The notes: generated from the sequence alone by a model not told the origin. A stretch of DNA of 64,000 nucleotides from Clostridia bacterium (GCA_017524615.1 JAFXVJ010000043.1:23647-87646); one strand, 5' to 3'. Positions 27,015 to 36,582 are shown, counted from the stretch's first letter. Translations and numbers: made by a program.

Positions 27015-27932
27015 ATGAGTGTAAACACCGTACAGCAGCCGCATCTGATTGCCGAAAAGAAACAGCGCATATGGACCGGGCCGCAGATCGTCCTGACGGT
27101 CATTATCGTGATCATCAGCCTGACCTGCCTGCTGCCCTTCATCAACGTGGCGGCCATGTCCCTGAGCAGCAAATCCGCCATTCTCAGCGGCCGTGTGTCC
27201 TTCCTTCCGGTGGAATTCACCGGCATGGCCTATAAGGCGATCTTCTCCGACCCGGCCATGATGCGCAGCCTGTCTTTCACGGTGTCCATCACCGTGGCCT
27301 ATACCGCCTTTTCCATGGTGCTGACAGTGCTGATGGCCTACCCGCTGACCAAGAAGCGTCTGAAAGGCCGCAAGTTCTTCAATTTCCTGGCGCTGTTCAC
27401 CATGTACTTTTCCGGCGGCACCATCCCGATCTACCTGAACATCAAGGAGCTGAGCCTGCTGAATACCCCCTGGTGTCTGATCCTGCCGGGCATGCTGAGC
27501 ACCTATAACATGATCATCCTCAAGAGCTTCTTCTCCGCGCTGCCCAGCGAGCTGGAGGAAGCGGCCACCATCGACGGCGCCAACGATTTCCAGATCCTGC
27601 TGCGGGTGTATCTGCCCCTGTCCATGGCTTCCCTTGCCACGCTGACCCTGTTCTACGCGGTGGGCAAATGGAACAGCTTCCAGGACGCCCTGTACTATAT
27701 CCAGGATAAAAAATTCCAGCCCCTGCAGCTCAAGCTGTACCACCTGATCAAGGGTTCCCAGGCGGTAGACGTAGCCGCCATGGAAGGCGGCTCGTCCACA
27801 GTGGCCACGGAGATTTCCGAATCCATCCAGCCCGCTTCCATCATTTTCGCCACATTGCCGATCCTGCTGGTGTATCCCTTCGTGCAGCGCTACTTCGTGG
27901 CCGGTGTCACCATCGGCGCCGTCAAGGGATGA
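27015..27932 (+). CDS. Carbohydrate ABC transporter permease, LplC/YtcP type
   Basis: 305 residues, six membrane helices. EAA motif EAATIDGANDFQILLRVYLPLSMAS. The start at 27015 has AAGGAGG 8 bases upstream; a GTG nine bases earlier is less suited. Thirteen bases after the partner permease, so both are translated from one mRNA. Its family is the usual partner of LplB in uptake of oligosaccharides carrying uronic acids. Confidence 0.9.
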   Translation: MSVNTVQQPHLIAEKKQRIWTGPQIVLTVIIVIISLTCLLPFINVAAMSLSSKSAILSGRVSFLPVEFTGMAYKAIFSDPAMMRSLSFTVSITVAYTAFSMVLTVLMAYPLTKKRLKGRKFFNFLALFTMYFSGGTIPIYLNIKELSLLNTPWCLILPGMLSTYNMIILKSFFSALPSELEEAATIDGANDFQILLRVYLPLSMASLATLTLFYAVGKWNSFQDALYYIQDKKFQPLQLKLYHLIKGSQAVDVAAMEGGSSTVATEISESIQPASIIFATLPILLVYPFVQRYFVAGVTIGAVKG

Positions 27933-28071
27933 TCTGCCGAAGGTGAAATCAGCCGAAACAAGCGGGCTGCCCCTGAAGGACAGCCGCGCCGATCGAGGCT
28001 GCGCGCCCTTTCCAATTACCGTACCCTGCCGCCTGTATGGCGGTGAAAATAAAAAAAGGAGTGACAAATCC

Positions 28072-29664
28072 ATGAAAAAGGCTCTGGCTATCCTGCTGAC
28101 CCTGGCGCTGCTGCTGGGCACGACCGGCACTGTGCTGGCCGATGACGACTGGATCACCCTGCGGGTGGAAACCTATGACCGTGAAATCACCGGTCTGGAC
28201 GTAACGAACTGCTGGCAGCTCCATTACGCGCAGGAAAACTTCGGCGATCCCAACCACATCAAACTGGAATTTGTGTCCTTTGCCCGCTGGACGGAAGGTG
28301 ACCTGCTGACCAACGCGCTGGCCGGCGGCACCGCCCCCGACATCTGCCTGACCTATAACGGCGGTCTGGTGCAGCAGTGCATCGACGACGAAGGCATCTG
28401 GCAGCTGGACGATCTGCTCAACGAATACGGCCCCAACCTGAAAGCCTTCCTGGGCGATGAACTGCTCGGCTACGGCCAGAGCGACCATGACGGCGACGGC
28501 GTGAAGGAGCAGTGGTACATCCCCGCCCGCCGCATCAGCCGCGCCAACGTGGGCAACTTCATCCGTGAAGACTGGCTGAAAGCCCTGAACATGGAAAAGC
28601 CCACCGATATCGAAAGCTTCACCGAATACCTCCGCGCTGCCAAGGAAGCTCAGCTGGCCGGTGAAAACACCATGCCCTTCTCCTTCGGCATTTACGCGCC
28701 CGATCCTCTGTACAACGTGCGCCGCTTCACCGACGCTTGGGTGGACTTCAGCCAGGTCACCGAAGAAGACTGGTTCGCCTATGCCCGCAACCCCGAAATG
28801 CTGCCCGGCGCCAAGGAAGGCTTCCGCTGGCTGAACACCCTGTATCATGAGGGCCTGCTCCCCGAAACCTTCGCCCTCTCCGACAATGACAAGGCCAACG
28901 ACACCGCCCTGATCATGGGCTACAACGGCTTCTTCTCTCAGCAGCCCGACCAGCCCTGGCGCACCGACAAGAACTACCAGGTTGAACTGGCCAAGAACGT
29001 GGAAGGCGGCCACTGGGTCACCGTGAACCCCTTCAAGAATGACAGCCTGGGCGGCAAGACGCTGCACGACATGTATGCGCCCGCCGGTCTGAGCATCATC
29101 ATCCCCCTGACCACCGATGAAAAAACCGCCATCGCCGCCATCAAGTACATGGACTGGATGGCCATCCAGGATAATATGTTCATGATGCAGAACGGTCTGG
29201 AAGGCATCAACTATGAAGGCCTCACCGCGGACGGCATCCCCTACGGCGTGAAGAGCGCTGACGCTGTGCCCGATGAAAACAAGATGCACGCAGGCGACAT
29301 TTGCTTCATCTCCAACGGCCTGTGCTACGGCGATGACGCCAAGAACGCCGCCGCTCTGGCTCTGCCCTTCGCCGGCTATGAAGACGACGTGGTGGCCTCC
29401 TATGCGGATTCTCTGACCGATGCGTGGACCCAGATCAGCTTCACCGTCAGCATCCAGGCCGAAACCGACTTCGGTGCGAACGTGAAGAGCCGTCAGGGCA
29501 AGTTCCTGGCCGACGTGGTCAGCTGCGATCCCGCTGAATTTGACGCTGTGTACGATGCCGGCATCCAGGATATCCTGAACTCCGGTGCTGCCCAGATGAT
29601 CGAAGGCTTCCGTGAGGCCTATCAGGCTGGCAACTACCGCGGCGTGTTCCCCGGCAACCTGTAA
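28072..29664 (+). CDS. Extracellular solute-binding protein, LplA-like, without a lipobox
   Basis: 530 residues. Large (over 50 kDa) cluster-1 type sugar binding protein that goes with LplB/LplC. The signal peptide MKKALAILLTLALLLGTT ends at VLA/DD, a signal peptidase I site; there is no cysteine, so the protein is not a lipoprotein, which is unusual for a Gram-positive binding protein. The body has the typical FIREDWLKALNMEKPTDIESF and GTAPDICLTYNGG segments. The SD AAGGAG is 10 bases before the ATG. The 139 bases between it and the permease gene may allow mRNA processing or a second promoter; a terminator follows at 29701. Confidence 0.9.
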   Translation: MKKALAILLTLALLLGTTGTVLADDDWITLRVETYDREITGLDVTNCWQLHYAQENFGDPNHIKLEFVSFARWTEGDLLTNALAGGTAPDICLTYNGGLVQQCIDDEGIWQLDDLLNEYGPNLKAFLGDELLGYGQSDHDGDGVKEQWYIPARRISRANVGNFIREDWLKALNMEKPTDIESFTEYLRAAKEAQLAGENTMPFSFGIYAPDPLYNVRRFTDAWVDFSQVTEEDWFAYARNPEMLPGAKEGFRWLNTLYHEGLLPETFALSDNDKANDTALIMGYNGFFSQQPDQPWRTDKNYQVELAKNVEGGHWVTVNPFKNDSLGGKTLHDMYAPAGLSIIIPLTTDEKTAIAAIKYMDWMAIQDNMFMMQNGLEGINYEGLTADGIPYGVKSADAVPDENKMHAGDICFISNGLCYGDDAKNAAALALPFAGYEDDVVASYADSLTDAWTQISFTVSIQAETDFGANVKSRQGKFLADVVSCDPAEFDAVYDAGIQDILNSGAAQMIEGFREAYQAGNYRGVFPGNL

Positions 29665-29700
29665 TTCACGCCGGAACAAGCTGTAACTGATCCTTCAATG

Positions 29701-29734
29701 AAAACAGGCGCCGGCTTCGGCCGGTGCCTGTTTT
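29701..29734 (+). terminator. Terminator of the transporter operon
   Basis: AAAACAGGCGCCGGC, TTCG tetraloop, GCCGGTGCCTGTTTT. It can work in both directions and also serves the convergent oxidoreductase gene. Confidence 0.9.
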
Positions 29735-29782
29735 CATCCAAGGGATCATCGTATCGCTTAGTAATGATGGCTGAAAAACGGA

Positions 29783-30859
29783 TTATCTGATCCTGACCGC
29801 CTTTTCCTGCGCCTGCAGGCACAGTTCCGCCGCCTTGAAGGCGTGGGCCTGGGTCATGGCGTTTTCCGTACGGTTCAAGCAATCCAGGATCAACTGGCCA
29901 AAGAAGGGGAAGCCGGTGACGCCGTTGGCATTGAAGTACTGTTCTCCCTGGCCGTTGACCAGATACACGTGATTGCCGCCGGGCTGATCCGCCGCCAGGT
30001 TGATGTACTTCCGCACCTCGATGAAGCCTTCGGTGCCCACGATGAACACCCGTCCGTCGCCCCAGGTCCGCAGGCCGTCGGGGGTGAACCAATCCACACG
30101 GAAGTAGTTGGCGGTCCCGTTTTTTCCTGTCAGCGTGCAATCGCCGTAATCCTCCAATTCGGGGTATTCGGGATGCGCGTAATTGGCGATGCGGCTGGAA
30201 GTGACGGTGGCGTCTTCCTCACTTGCGAAATACAGGTACTGCTCGATTTGATGGCTGCCGATGTCGCACAGGATACCGCCGTATTTTTCCCGTTCAAAGA
30301 ACCAACGGGGACGGCCGGCAGCGCCCAGACGGTGAGGGCCGAAGCCGTTGACGGACAGCACTTTGCCGATGGCGCCTTCCTTCACCATGTATCCGGCCAG
30401 GATGGCTCCTTCGTCGTGCAGACGCTCGGAATAATACACCATGTATTTTTTGCCGGTGGACGAGGCTTTCTGCCGGGCAGAGGACAGCTGATCCAGGGTG
30501 GTGAAGGGCGCCTTGTCGGTGAAGTAATCCTTCCCGGCGTCCATGGCGCGCAGGCCCAGCGCGCAGCGCTCGCTGGTGACGGCGGCGCCGGCGATCATGT
30601 GGGTCTCCTGATCCGCCAGGGCCTCTTCCTCGCTGCGGGCGGGGGTGGCCTGGGGATAGGTCCGCAGGAACGCTTCCACTTTTTTGGGATCGGGATCCCA
30701 CACATATTTCAGCGTGGCGCCGGCCTCGGTGAGGCCGTTGGTCATGCCGTAAATGTGGCCGTGATCCAGCCGTACGGCGGAGAATACGAATTCTCCGGGC
30801 TTGACCACCGGCTGGGGCTTGCCCTTGGGTGCGTAGTTCATGCCGTCGGATACCTTCAT
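29783..30859 (-). CDS. Gfo/Idh/MocA family oxidoreductase (3 of 3) with altered nucleotide loop
   Basis: 358 residues. The fold and the second half (SHQIEQYLYFASEEDATV, TGKNGTANYFRVDWFTPDGLRTWGD) fit the family, but the usual GxGxxG loop is replaced by AVRLDHGHIYGM and the EKP lysine occurs as TDKAPF. This subgroup is known in polysaccharide-degrading bacteria and may bind NAD in a different way or be tightly bound; activity is uncertain. The ATG is 1 base after the stop of the upstream oxidoreductase gene and AAAGGA lies 7 bases before it, so the two are one operon. Confidence 0.82.
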   Translation of the reverse strand: MKVSDGMNYAPKGKPQPVVKPGEFVFSAVRLDHGHIYGMTNGLTEAGATLKYVWDPDPKKVEAFLRTYPQATPARSEEEALADQETHMIAGAAVTSERCALGLRAMDAGKDYFTDKAPFTTLDQLSSARQKASSTGKKYMVYYSERLHDEGAILAGYMVKEGAIGKVLSVNGFGPHRLGAAGRPRWFFEREKYGGILCDIGSHQIEQYLYFASEEDATVTSSRIANYAHPEYPELEDYGDCTLTGKNGTANYFRVDWFTPDGLRTWGDGRVFIVGTEGFIEVRKYINLAADQPGGNHVYLVNGQGEQYFNANGVTGFPFFGQLILDCLNRTENAMTQAHAFKAAELCLQAQEKAVRIR

Positions 30860-30860
30860 G

Positions 30861-32018
30861 TCATTTTCCTTTCCCGAAACCACCGAAGGTGATTTCGCCC
30901 TCGAATTCCGTGACGGACACGGTTTTTTCGTAAAAATGGGGCACGCTTTTCCGAATCCCCTCCACCGTATAGAAGGGATCGTCGGAGGCCAGGGGCAGGG
31001 AGACGGGAACGCGCTCCGCGCCGGATTTGTAAATGGCGGTGATCAGCTCGATGGTGCGTCGGCCGTCCTCCCCGGTGATGGCCACGTCGCCGCCCGTTTC
31101 CAGGGCGGTGAGCACATTTTCCAGCTGTCCCTCATGCATTTCATAAGGCAGGGGCGGCAGGGCGGCCAGGTAATCCCGGGCCCTCTGCTCAAAGGCGGGA
31201 TCGGGCTGCTTGAGGGGGAAGCCGTTGGGCTGGGGCTGGGAGGCAAACACGCTGAAGGGCGCGGCGATCTTGGCCTTTTCGCACTGAAACACCAATTGCT
31301 GCTCTTCTCCGTGATGCACCACCGAGGCCGTCACCGTGGCCAAAGCCCCGGGGTATTCCATCACGGACACGCTCAGATCCTCCACCTCCGCGTTGTCGTG
31401 GGCGGTATTGGCCAGCACGCTGGTCACCCGATTGGGCAGGCCCATCATCCAGCCCAGCATGTCGATGTGATGCACGGCATGGTTCAGGGTGCAGCCGCCG
31501 CCCTCCTTTTCCCAGGTGCCACGCCACCACAGATCGTAGTAACAGTGGCTGCGGAACCAGAAGGAATCCACCTGGGCGTGACGGACGGGGCCGGCCATGC
31601 CGCTGTCCAGCAGGGCCTTCAAATCCCGGATGGGCTGGCGGAACCGGTTCTGGGCGATGATGGACAGCTTTTTGCCGCTTTCATCCCGCGCCAGCAGCAT
31701 GGCGTCGCATTCTGCCAGGGAGGCGGCCATGGGCTTTTCGCATACCACGTTTTTACCGCTGCGCAGGGCGTTGATGCTGATTTCCGCGTGCACATACGGC
31801 GGCGTGCATACATCCACCAGATCGATATCCAGGGGCAGAATATCCCGGTGATCCAGGAATACTTCAGCATCCAGATGATACTGCTCTTTCACCCGTTGGG
31901 CCTTGCCGGGCTGGATGTCCACCAGCGCAACGATACGGCAGCGCTCCGGAAAGCGCAAATAAGCGGATATGTGGGCGTGCGAAATATTGCCTGTGCCCAC
32001 AATGGCGACTTGAAGCAT
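30861..32018 (-). CDS. Gfo/Idh/MocA family oxidoreductase (2 of 3)
   Basis: 385 residues, slightly long for the family. Canonical VAIVGTGNISHAHISAYL loop, CEKPMAAS (the catalytic lysine), and NHAVHHIDMLGWMMG. It is the first gene of a two-gene minus-strand operon that ends against the transporter terminator. Paired dehydrogenases of this type often interconvert keto-sugars or uronates during breakdown of modified oligosaccharides (family knowledge); the exact substrate is unknown. Confidence 0.87.
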   Translation of the reverse strand: MLQVAIVGTGNISHAHISAYLRFPERCRIVALVDIQPGKAQRVKEQYHLDAEVFLDHRDILPLDIDLVDVCTPPYVHAEISINALRSGKNVVCEKPMAASLAECDAMLLARDESGKKLSIIAQNRFRQPIRDLKALLDSGMAGPVRHAQVDSFWFRSHCYYDLWWRGTWEKEGGGCTLNHAVHHIDMLGWMMGLPNRVTSVLANTAHDNAEVEDLSVSVMEYPGALATVTASVVHHGEEQQLVFQCEKAKIAAPFSVFASQPQPNGFPLKQPDPAFEQRARDYLAALPPLPYEMHEGQLENVLTALETGGDVAITGEDGRRTIELITAIYKSGAERVPVSLPLASDDPFYTVEGIRKSVPHFYEKTVSVTEFEGEITFGGFGKGK

Positions 32019-32187
32019 ACATGATCATCCTTTCTGCGCGGTTCTGGGACGGATCGCTCCAGACGCGTCTGTTATGAGCATACCTTGATCGTCATTTGTA
32101 GTATAATGGTTTTTCCGGATGCCTATCTGTGCAATTTCTGTTGTCTTCTATGTGAATCTGGCATGCGTGCCGGAGAGGAGGAGTACT

Positions 32188-33075
32188 GTGGATCACCTGA
32201 TGACGGAAAACGCCGCGTCCCTGACCACCATGCAAAACGGCGGCCTGGGATATGAGGCCAAGTACAATTATACCGACCGGCTGCGCAAATCTGAATACCA
32301 CTGCCACGATTTTTATGAGTTTTATATTCACCTGCGGGGCGGTCAGTATTTCGGGCTGGATGACAATCTGTATTTGCTGCAGCCCAATCAGCTGTTCATC
32401 GTTCCTCCTTTTTCCATGCATGGCCTGTCCTGCGAGGATGAGATGCGGGGCTACGAGCGCGCTTATCTGAACCTGTCGCCGGAGCTGATGAAGATCCTGG
32501 GCTTTGAGCAGATCGACCTGGACCAGTTTTTCCGCTCCTATACCTCCCGGGGACAGAACACCTTCCAGCTCAGCGCCCGGGATGCGGAGCAATGCATCGC
32601 CTGGATTCGGCAGCTGGAGGCCGGACGGTCTTCCGACAGCGCGCTGGACAACTATGGCAATTACTGTATTCTGGTGAATTTCCTGAATGTGGTCTGCAAA
32701 ACCGTGCACCAGTCCCAGGCGATTACCGGCAATGTGATTTCCAATAACATCATCCAGAACGTGCTCACTTACATCAACAGCCATTACACGCAGCCCCTGA
32801 AAATGGATCAGCTGGCCAAGCAATTCGGCATCAGCATTTCCTATCTTTCTCATGAATTCACGAAATTCACCAACCGCAGCGTGTATGAGTATATCCTTTA
32901 CCGCCGGGTGATGCTGGCCAAGCAAATGATCCAGACGGACCTGACATTGAACACCATCGCCTATCAGTGCGGCTTTAACGATTATTCCAATTTCCTGCGG
33001 ATGTTCAATAAGCTGGTGGGCGTTTCGCCCAGTCAATACCGCAAACAGCTCAAGCCGCTGCAGAGGATTCGCTGA
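32188..33075 (+). CDS. AraC-family transcriptional regulator
   Basis: 295 residues from a GTG start chosen for GAGGAGG 6 bases upstream. The N-terminal cupin domain (YHCHDFYEFYIHLRGGQYFGLDD, PNQLFIVPPFSMHG) binds a small ligand, and the C-terminal double helix-turn-helix (MDQLAKQFGISISYLSHEFTKFT; LNTIAYQCGFNDYSNFLRMFNKLVGVSPSQYRK) is canonical. Its place between the divergent oxidoreductases and the esterase suggests it is the local activator for sugar-responsive control of the island. Genes that lack a -35 box, such as the LplB promoter, would need such an activator. Confidence 0.88.
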   Translation: MDHLMTENAASLTTMQNGGLGYEAKYNYTDRLRKSEYHCHDFYEFYIHLRGGQYFGLDDNLYLLQPNQLFIVPPFSMHGLSCEDEMRGYERAYLNLSPELMKILGFEQIDLDQFFRSYTSRGQNTFQLSARDAEQCIAWIRQLEAGRSSDSALDNYGNYCILVNFLNVVCKTVHQSQAITGNVISNNIIQNVLTYINSHYTQPLKMDQLAKQFGISISYLSHEFTKFTNRSVYEYILYRRVMLAKQMIQTDLTLNTIAYQCGFNDYSNFLRMFNKLVGVSPSQYRKQLKPLQRIR

Positions 33076-33186
33076 CGCGGGGGAGAGGCGCGCACAACGA
33101 CGGAGCCCTGCGCACCAGGCCGGCGTTTGTGCAGCCGCTCCTTTTTTATTTGTGCATAAAATGCATACTTTTACGCCAGATCTGTA

Positions 33187-33215
33187 TTGAAATCAGGCAA
33201 ATCGCTTTGTATAAT
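33187..33215 (+). promoter_or_regulatory. Promoter of the CE15-like esterase gene
   Basis: TTGAAA (33187-33192), 17-base spacer, TATAAT (33210-33215). The leader to the start codon is about 170 bases. A TGCATAAAATGCATA palindrome lies just upstream, a possible operator. Nothing else is recognisable in 33076-33390. Confidence 0.7.
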
Positions 33216-33390
33216 ACGGTTAGAAAGCAGCCGAAAAGACCGTATTCCCGCCTTGCGAACAGGCTTTTCCGTGCTATGCGGAATTGTGAGCGGACGACAT
33301 GAAAGGAGGCTGACCGCATTCGCAAGCGGCGAAAATTCGGCTGACGCATGGAAACCATGCGACGTTGAAAAAAAGGAAAGGAGAATCCAT

Positions 33391-36345
33391 ATGACAAAGC
33401 TTTTGAGCATGATATTGGCTGGTTTGCTGGTGCTGTTCATGGTGGGTGGCGCGCTGGCGGAAAACACCGAGGCGCCCCGGTCCTACTTCCCCTATCCGAC
33501 GGAATTGGAAAACCTGCCGGATAACTTCAGTTTGCCTGATCTGTTTGAATTCTTCGATGCTTCCGCCGACCCCGACGGCACCGGCCGGGTGGACAGCCCG
33601 GAGGAGTGGGAAGCCCGCCGGGACGAGATGAAAGACCTGCTGAAATACTATCTTTACGGCAGCCGGATGGATCCCCTCAAGTCTGACACCACTGTCACCG
33701 CCGTGCGTGAAAACTACGCCTACAATTGGGCGGACGGCGTGATGGGCGGCGCGCCCGGCTATTTTGGCTACAGTGAGCTGCCCAACCTGCCCGAAGGCGC
33801 CGTGACCTACACGGCCATGGATTTCAGCCGCTGGGGCATGGGCATGGTGTATTCCAACATCGCTCCGGATAACGCCTTTGTGTATCACGGGGATGGATTT
33901 GCCATGCCGGAAGGGCTGAAGGACTGGGCGGAAGGCGACACCTGGCAGGAGCATGCCGATGCCGTCACGCGCATCACCCTGCCCACGGTCACCGTGGAAA
34001 TGACCATCCGGGACACCAACCCGGACAACGCGGCCTATGTGTCCGAGGAAGCCAAGACCACCGGCGTCAAGGCTACCTTCAACATCCGCTTCCCCGCGGC
34101 CCCCGTGCAGGTGGACGGCGAGGAACGCGGCCCCCACAGCAGCGTGAATGGCCGCGGCTATCCCGTGGTGGTGGGCATCGGCTCCCTGTCTGAGGCCCAG
34201 ATCGTGACCCTGAACAGCAACGGCTATGCCTTCATCGCCGCCAGCGATTCCGCCGATCCGGATAACGGCCAGCTGAGCGTGTATGAAAAGCTGTATCCGC
34301 CCCAAGATCCCATCGTGTACAACGACAACACCATCAAGAATGACTACGCCGTGGACAGCGGCGACCTGATGCACTCCGGTTGGTTTGCCAGCCGCGCGCT
34401 GGACGCGATCGAGAGCTACATGGCCCTCAGCGATGAGGAAAAGGCCGCCCTGAACGCTAACGTCATTATCCCCGACATCGACGTGTACGCTTCCGCCATC
34501 ACCGGCTGCTCCAACAACGGTAAACGCGCCATGGTAGGCGGTGTGTTCGACACCGGCGACAACGGCGACACCCGCTTTGACATCATCGTGCCCAGCGATC
34601 CCGGCGGCGGCGGCGCCAGCGGCTATCGGTACGCCACCGAGGGCCAGCTGTTCAGCTATGAGCCCCCCATGGCCAGCGGCGTGGTGCACAACTATCCTTA
34701 TGGCTTGAATGAAACCACCCAGCGCGCCATCCAGAACACCGGCGAGGATCATTGGTTCTGCGATCGGGCCCAGATCCTGACCATCCGGGCGGATCTGGCG
34801 GACAATATGCCCATCGACGCGCATTCCCTGATCGCCTCCTTCGCCACCACCAAGGAAAACCACTACTTCCTGGTGTGGACCGGCGAGGGCCAGGATGCCT
34901 GGCTGAACACTCCCGCCACGGTGCTCAACACCTGGGGCGCCCGCGAAGCCTTCGAATTCCTGGGCCAGGGCGACAACATCGCCGTCATCGTCCGCGACCA
35001 GGCCCATGCCAATCAGGACCGCGACATCGCCGACCTGATCGGCCTGATGGACCATCTGTACTACGGCGCGGAGAAGATCGTACGCAAGTATCATGAAACC
35101 CTGACCAGCAACGGCCTGCTGGCCGCCGACGGCAACGGCGCCATCATGCCGGATAAGGCCTACGATTCCATCCGCGAAATGGAACGCAATCCCTTCTACA
35201 TTCCCAGCACCTATCTGAATTGGAGCCGGCCCACCAAGCACGTGCTGTGGACGGAATCCAACTCCGTCACCGAGGGCGTGGCCATGACCTTCGCCTTCCA
35301 CACCGACGCCCAGAAGGTGGAATTGCTGCTCACCGACGGGGAAACCAAGCTGGAAGCTGAGGTTGTGGATGGCGTGGCCAGCATCCCGCTGACTGCCGAG
35401 CAGGCCAAAGCGGGCCGCTATATGGCCACCGCTATCGGCGACAAGGATTCCAAGAGCATCGAGATTTGCGGCTGGACCGTGAAGGATGCCCTGCGGCATG
35501 CCATTTCCGATAACAGCGCTCTGGGCCACGACGCCGGCTCCGGCATCTGCTTCACCACGCCGATGGTGAACTACAACGATCCCGCCGACCCCGTGAAGCT
35601 GTATCTGAATGGCGAAGAAATGCCCACCGATATCTACGATTACGACAACAAGATCACCCTGGCCGATGGCACTGTGGTGCCTCAGAGCGGCTATCTGCAG
35701 CCCTATGGCGCCACCATGACCCTGTATCCGGACACCATGGGCTACAACGTGCCCATGGGCGACAAGGTGGTTTATTCCATCCGCAACGCCAAGATCGAAG
35801 CGCTGCAGGGCTATGTCCTGTCCCTGGATGTTGAACTGGAGAAGTATGATCCCGCTCAAGGCCGTATGCGCTTCAAGACCACCTACAACACCGTCAGCAC
35901 CCAAACCCCCGTGTGGGAGCCTGAGCTGCGCCAGAATACCCCCAAGCTGGGCCTGCCCAAGGACGAAGAACGCTGGCCCATCCTGGGCAACTGGGCAACC
36001 GACTTTGACGAGCAGGGCAACCTGAAGCCGCTTGATGAGATCCGTCCGCTGTACACGGCCGAAACGGAGTCTGCCTACAAGGCCGAAATCACCTTGGCCG
36101 CTGCGGACGCCAACGGCTTCACCATCGCTTTCAGCGAGCCTGTGAATCCCAATGACTTCGCCCTGGCCGTGAACACAGTGTCCGGCTATACCTACGAGTG
36201 GGCGGAAGGCAACCAGGCTGTCACCGTCACCTATGACGCGCCGGTGGAAGCCGGTACGGCTGTGTCCGTGTTCGTGTTCCGCTCCGTGGACCTGGACGGC
36301 AACATGATCGGCGGCCCCGTGGCCCTCACCGCCGTGGCGGAGTAA
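33391..36345 (+). CDS. Large secreted CE15 glucuronoyl-esterase-like enzyme
   Basis: 984 residues, more than twice a basic CE15 domain. Signal peptide 1-23 (LLSMILAGLLVLFMVGGALA, no cysteine). The catalytic region spans about 35-590: the family opening LPDLFEFFD and SPEEWEARRDEMKDLLKYYLYG, the nucleophile loop GCSNNGKRA with S374, then SDPGGGGASGYR, DAHSLIASF, TGEGQDAWLNTP, a region typical of CE15 and containing RDQAHANQD (H539 as the likely catalytic histidine). CE15 enzymes cut the ester between 4-O-methyl-glucuronic acid of xylan and lignin alcohols. The last 390 residues form several beta-rich modules, the final one Ig-like; none has a named carbohydrate-binding signature. Start has GGAAAGGAG 7 bases upstream. 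Confidence 0.85.
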   Translation: MTKLLSMILAGLLVLFMVGGALAENTEAPRSYFPYPTELENLPDNFSLPDLFEFFDASADPDGTGRVDSPEEWEARRDEMKDLLKYYLYGSRMDPLKSDTTVTAVRENYAYNWADGVMGGAPGYFGYSELPNLPEGAVTYTAMDFSRWGMGMVYSNIAPDNAFVYHGDGFAMPEGLKDWAEGDTWQEHADAVTRITLPTVTVEMTIRDTNPDNAAYVSEEAKTTGVKATFNIRFPAAPVQVDGEERGPHSSVNGRGYPVVVGIGSLSEAQIVTLNSNGYAFIAASDSADPDNGQLSVYEKLYPPQDPIVYNDNTIKNDYAVDSGDLMHSGWFASRALDAIESYMALSDEEKAALNANVIIPDIDVYASAITGCSNNGKRAMVGGVFDTGDNGDTRFDIIVPSDPGGGGASGYRYATEGQLFSYEPPMASGVVHNYPYGLNETTQRAIQNTGEDHWFCDRAQILTIRADLADNMPIDAHSLIASFATTKENHYFLVWTGEGQDAWLNTPATVLNTWGAREAFEFLGQGDNIAVIVRDQAHANQDRDIADLIGLMDHLYYGAEKIVRKYHETLTSNGLLAADGNGAIMPDKAYDSIREMERNPFYIPSTYLNWSRPTKHVLWTESNSVTEGVAMTFAFHTDAQKVELLLTDGETKLEAEVVDGVASIPLTAEQAKAGRYMATAIGDKDSKSIEICGWTVKDALRHAISDNSALGHDAGSGICFTTPMVNYNDPADPVKLYLNGEEMPTDIYDYDNKITLADGTVVPQSGYLQPYGATMTLYPDTMGYNVPMGDKVVYSIRNAKIEALQGYVLSLDVELEKYDPAQGRMRFKTTYNTVSTQTPVWEPELRQNTPKLGLPKDEERWPILGNWATDFDEQGNLKPLDEIRPLYTAETESAYKAEITLAAADANGFTIAFSEPVNPNDFALAVNTVSGYTYEWAEGNQAVTVTYDAPVEAGTAVSVFVFRSVDLDGNMIGGPVALTAVAE

Positions 36346-36407
36346 GATAAGCCGTGATCTGTCACCCCAGCCTTTGTGCCGCGACAGATCATTGAGACTG
36401 TGAAATG

Positions 36408-36441
36408 CCCGGGGATGGAAGAAGGGTCTTCCATCCCCGGG
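36408..36441. other. 15-bp perfect hairpin after the esterase gene
   Basis: CCCGGGGATGGAAGA, AGGG loop, TCTTCCATCCCCGGG. Very stable, no T-run, so a stem that may protect the 3' end or block antisense transcription rather than a classical terminator. Confidence 0.6.
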
Positions 36442-36470
36442 GAATCCAAAAACATTCCTGAAACTCGATC

Positions 36471-36533
36471 AAGGGGCTGCCTCAAATCGTCAGAAAAACT
36501 GACGGGAAGAGGCAGCCCCTTGGCTCTTTTTTT
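36471..36533. terminator. Long cruciform terminator between the esterase gene and purA
   Basis: Outer stem AAGGGGCTGCCTC with GAGGCAGCCCCTT, inner stem CGTCAG, AAAAA loop, CTGACG, then GGCTCTTTTTTT. Both convergent genes are served. Confidence 0.85.
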
Positions 36534-36582
36534 GGATACGCCCATTGTGTGGGCATTTCTACGCTTCAACTTATCTCCCGGG

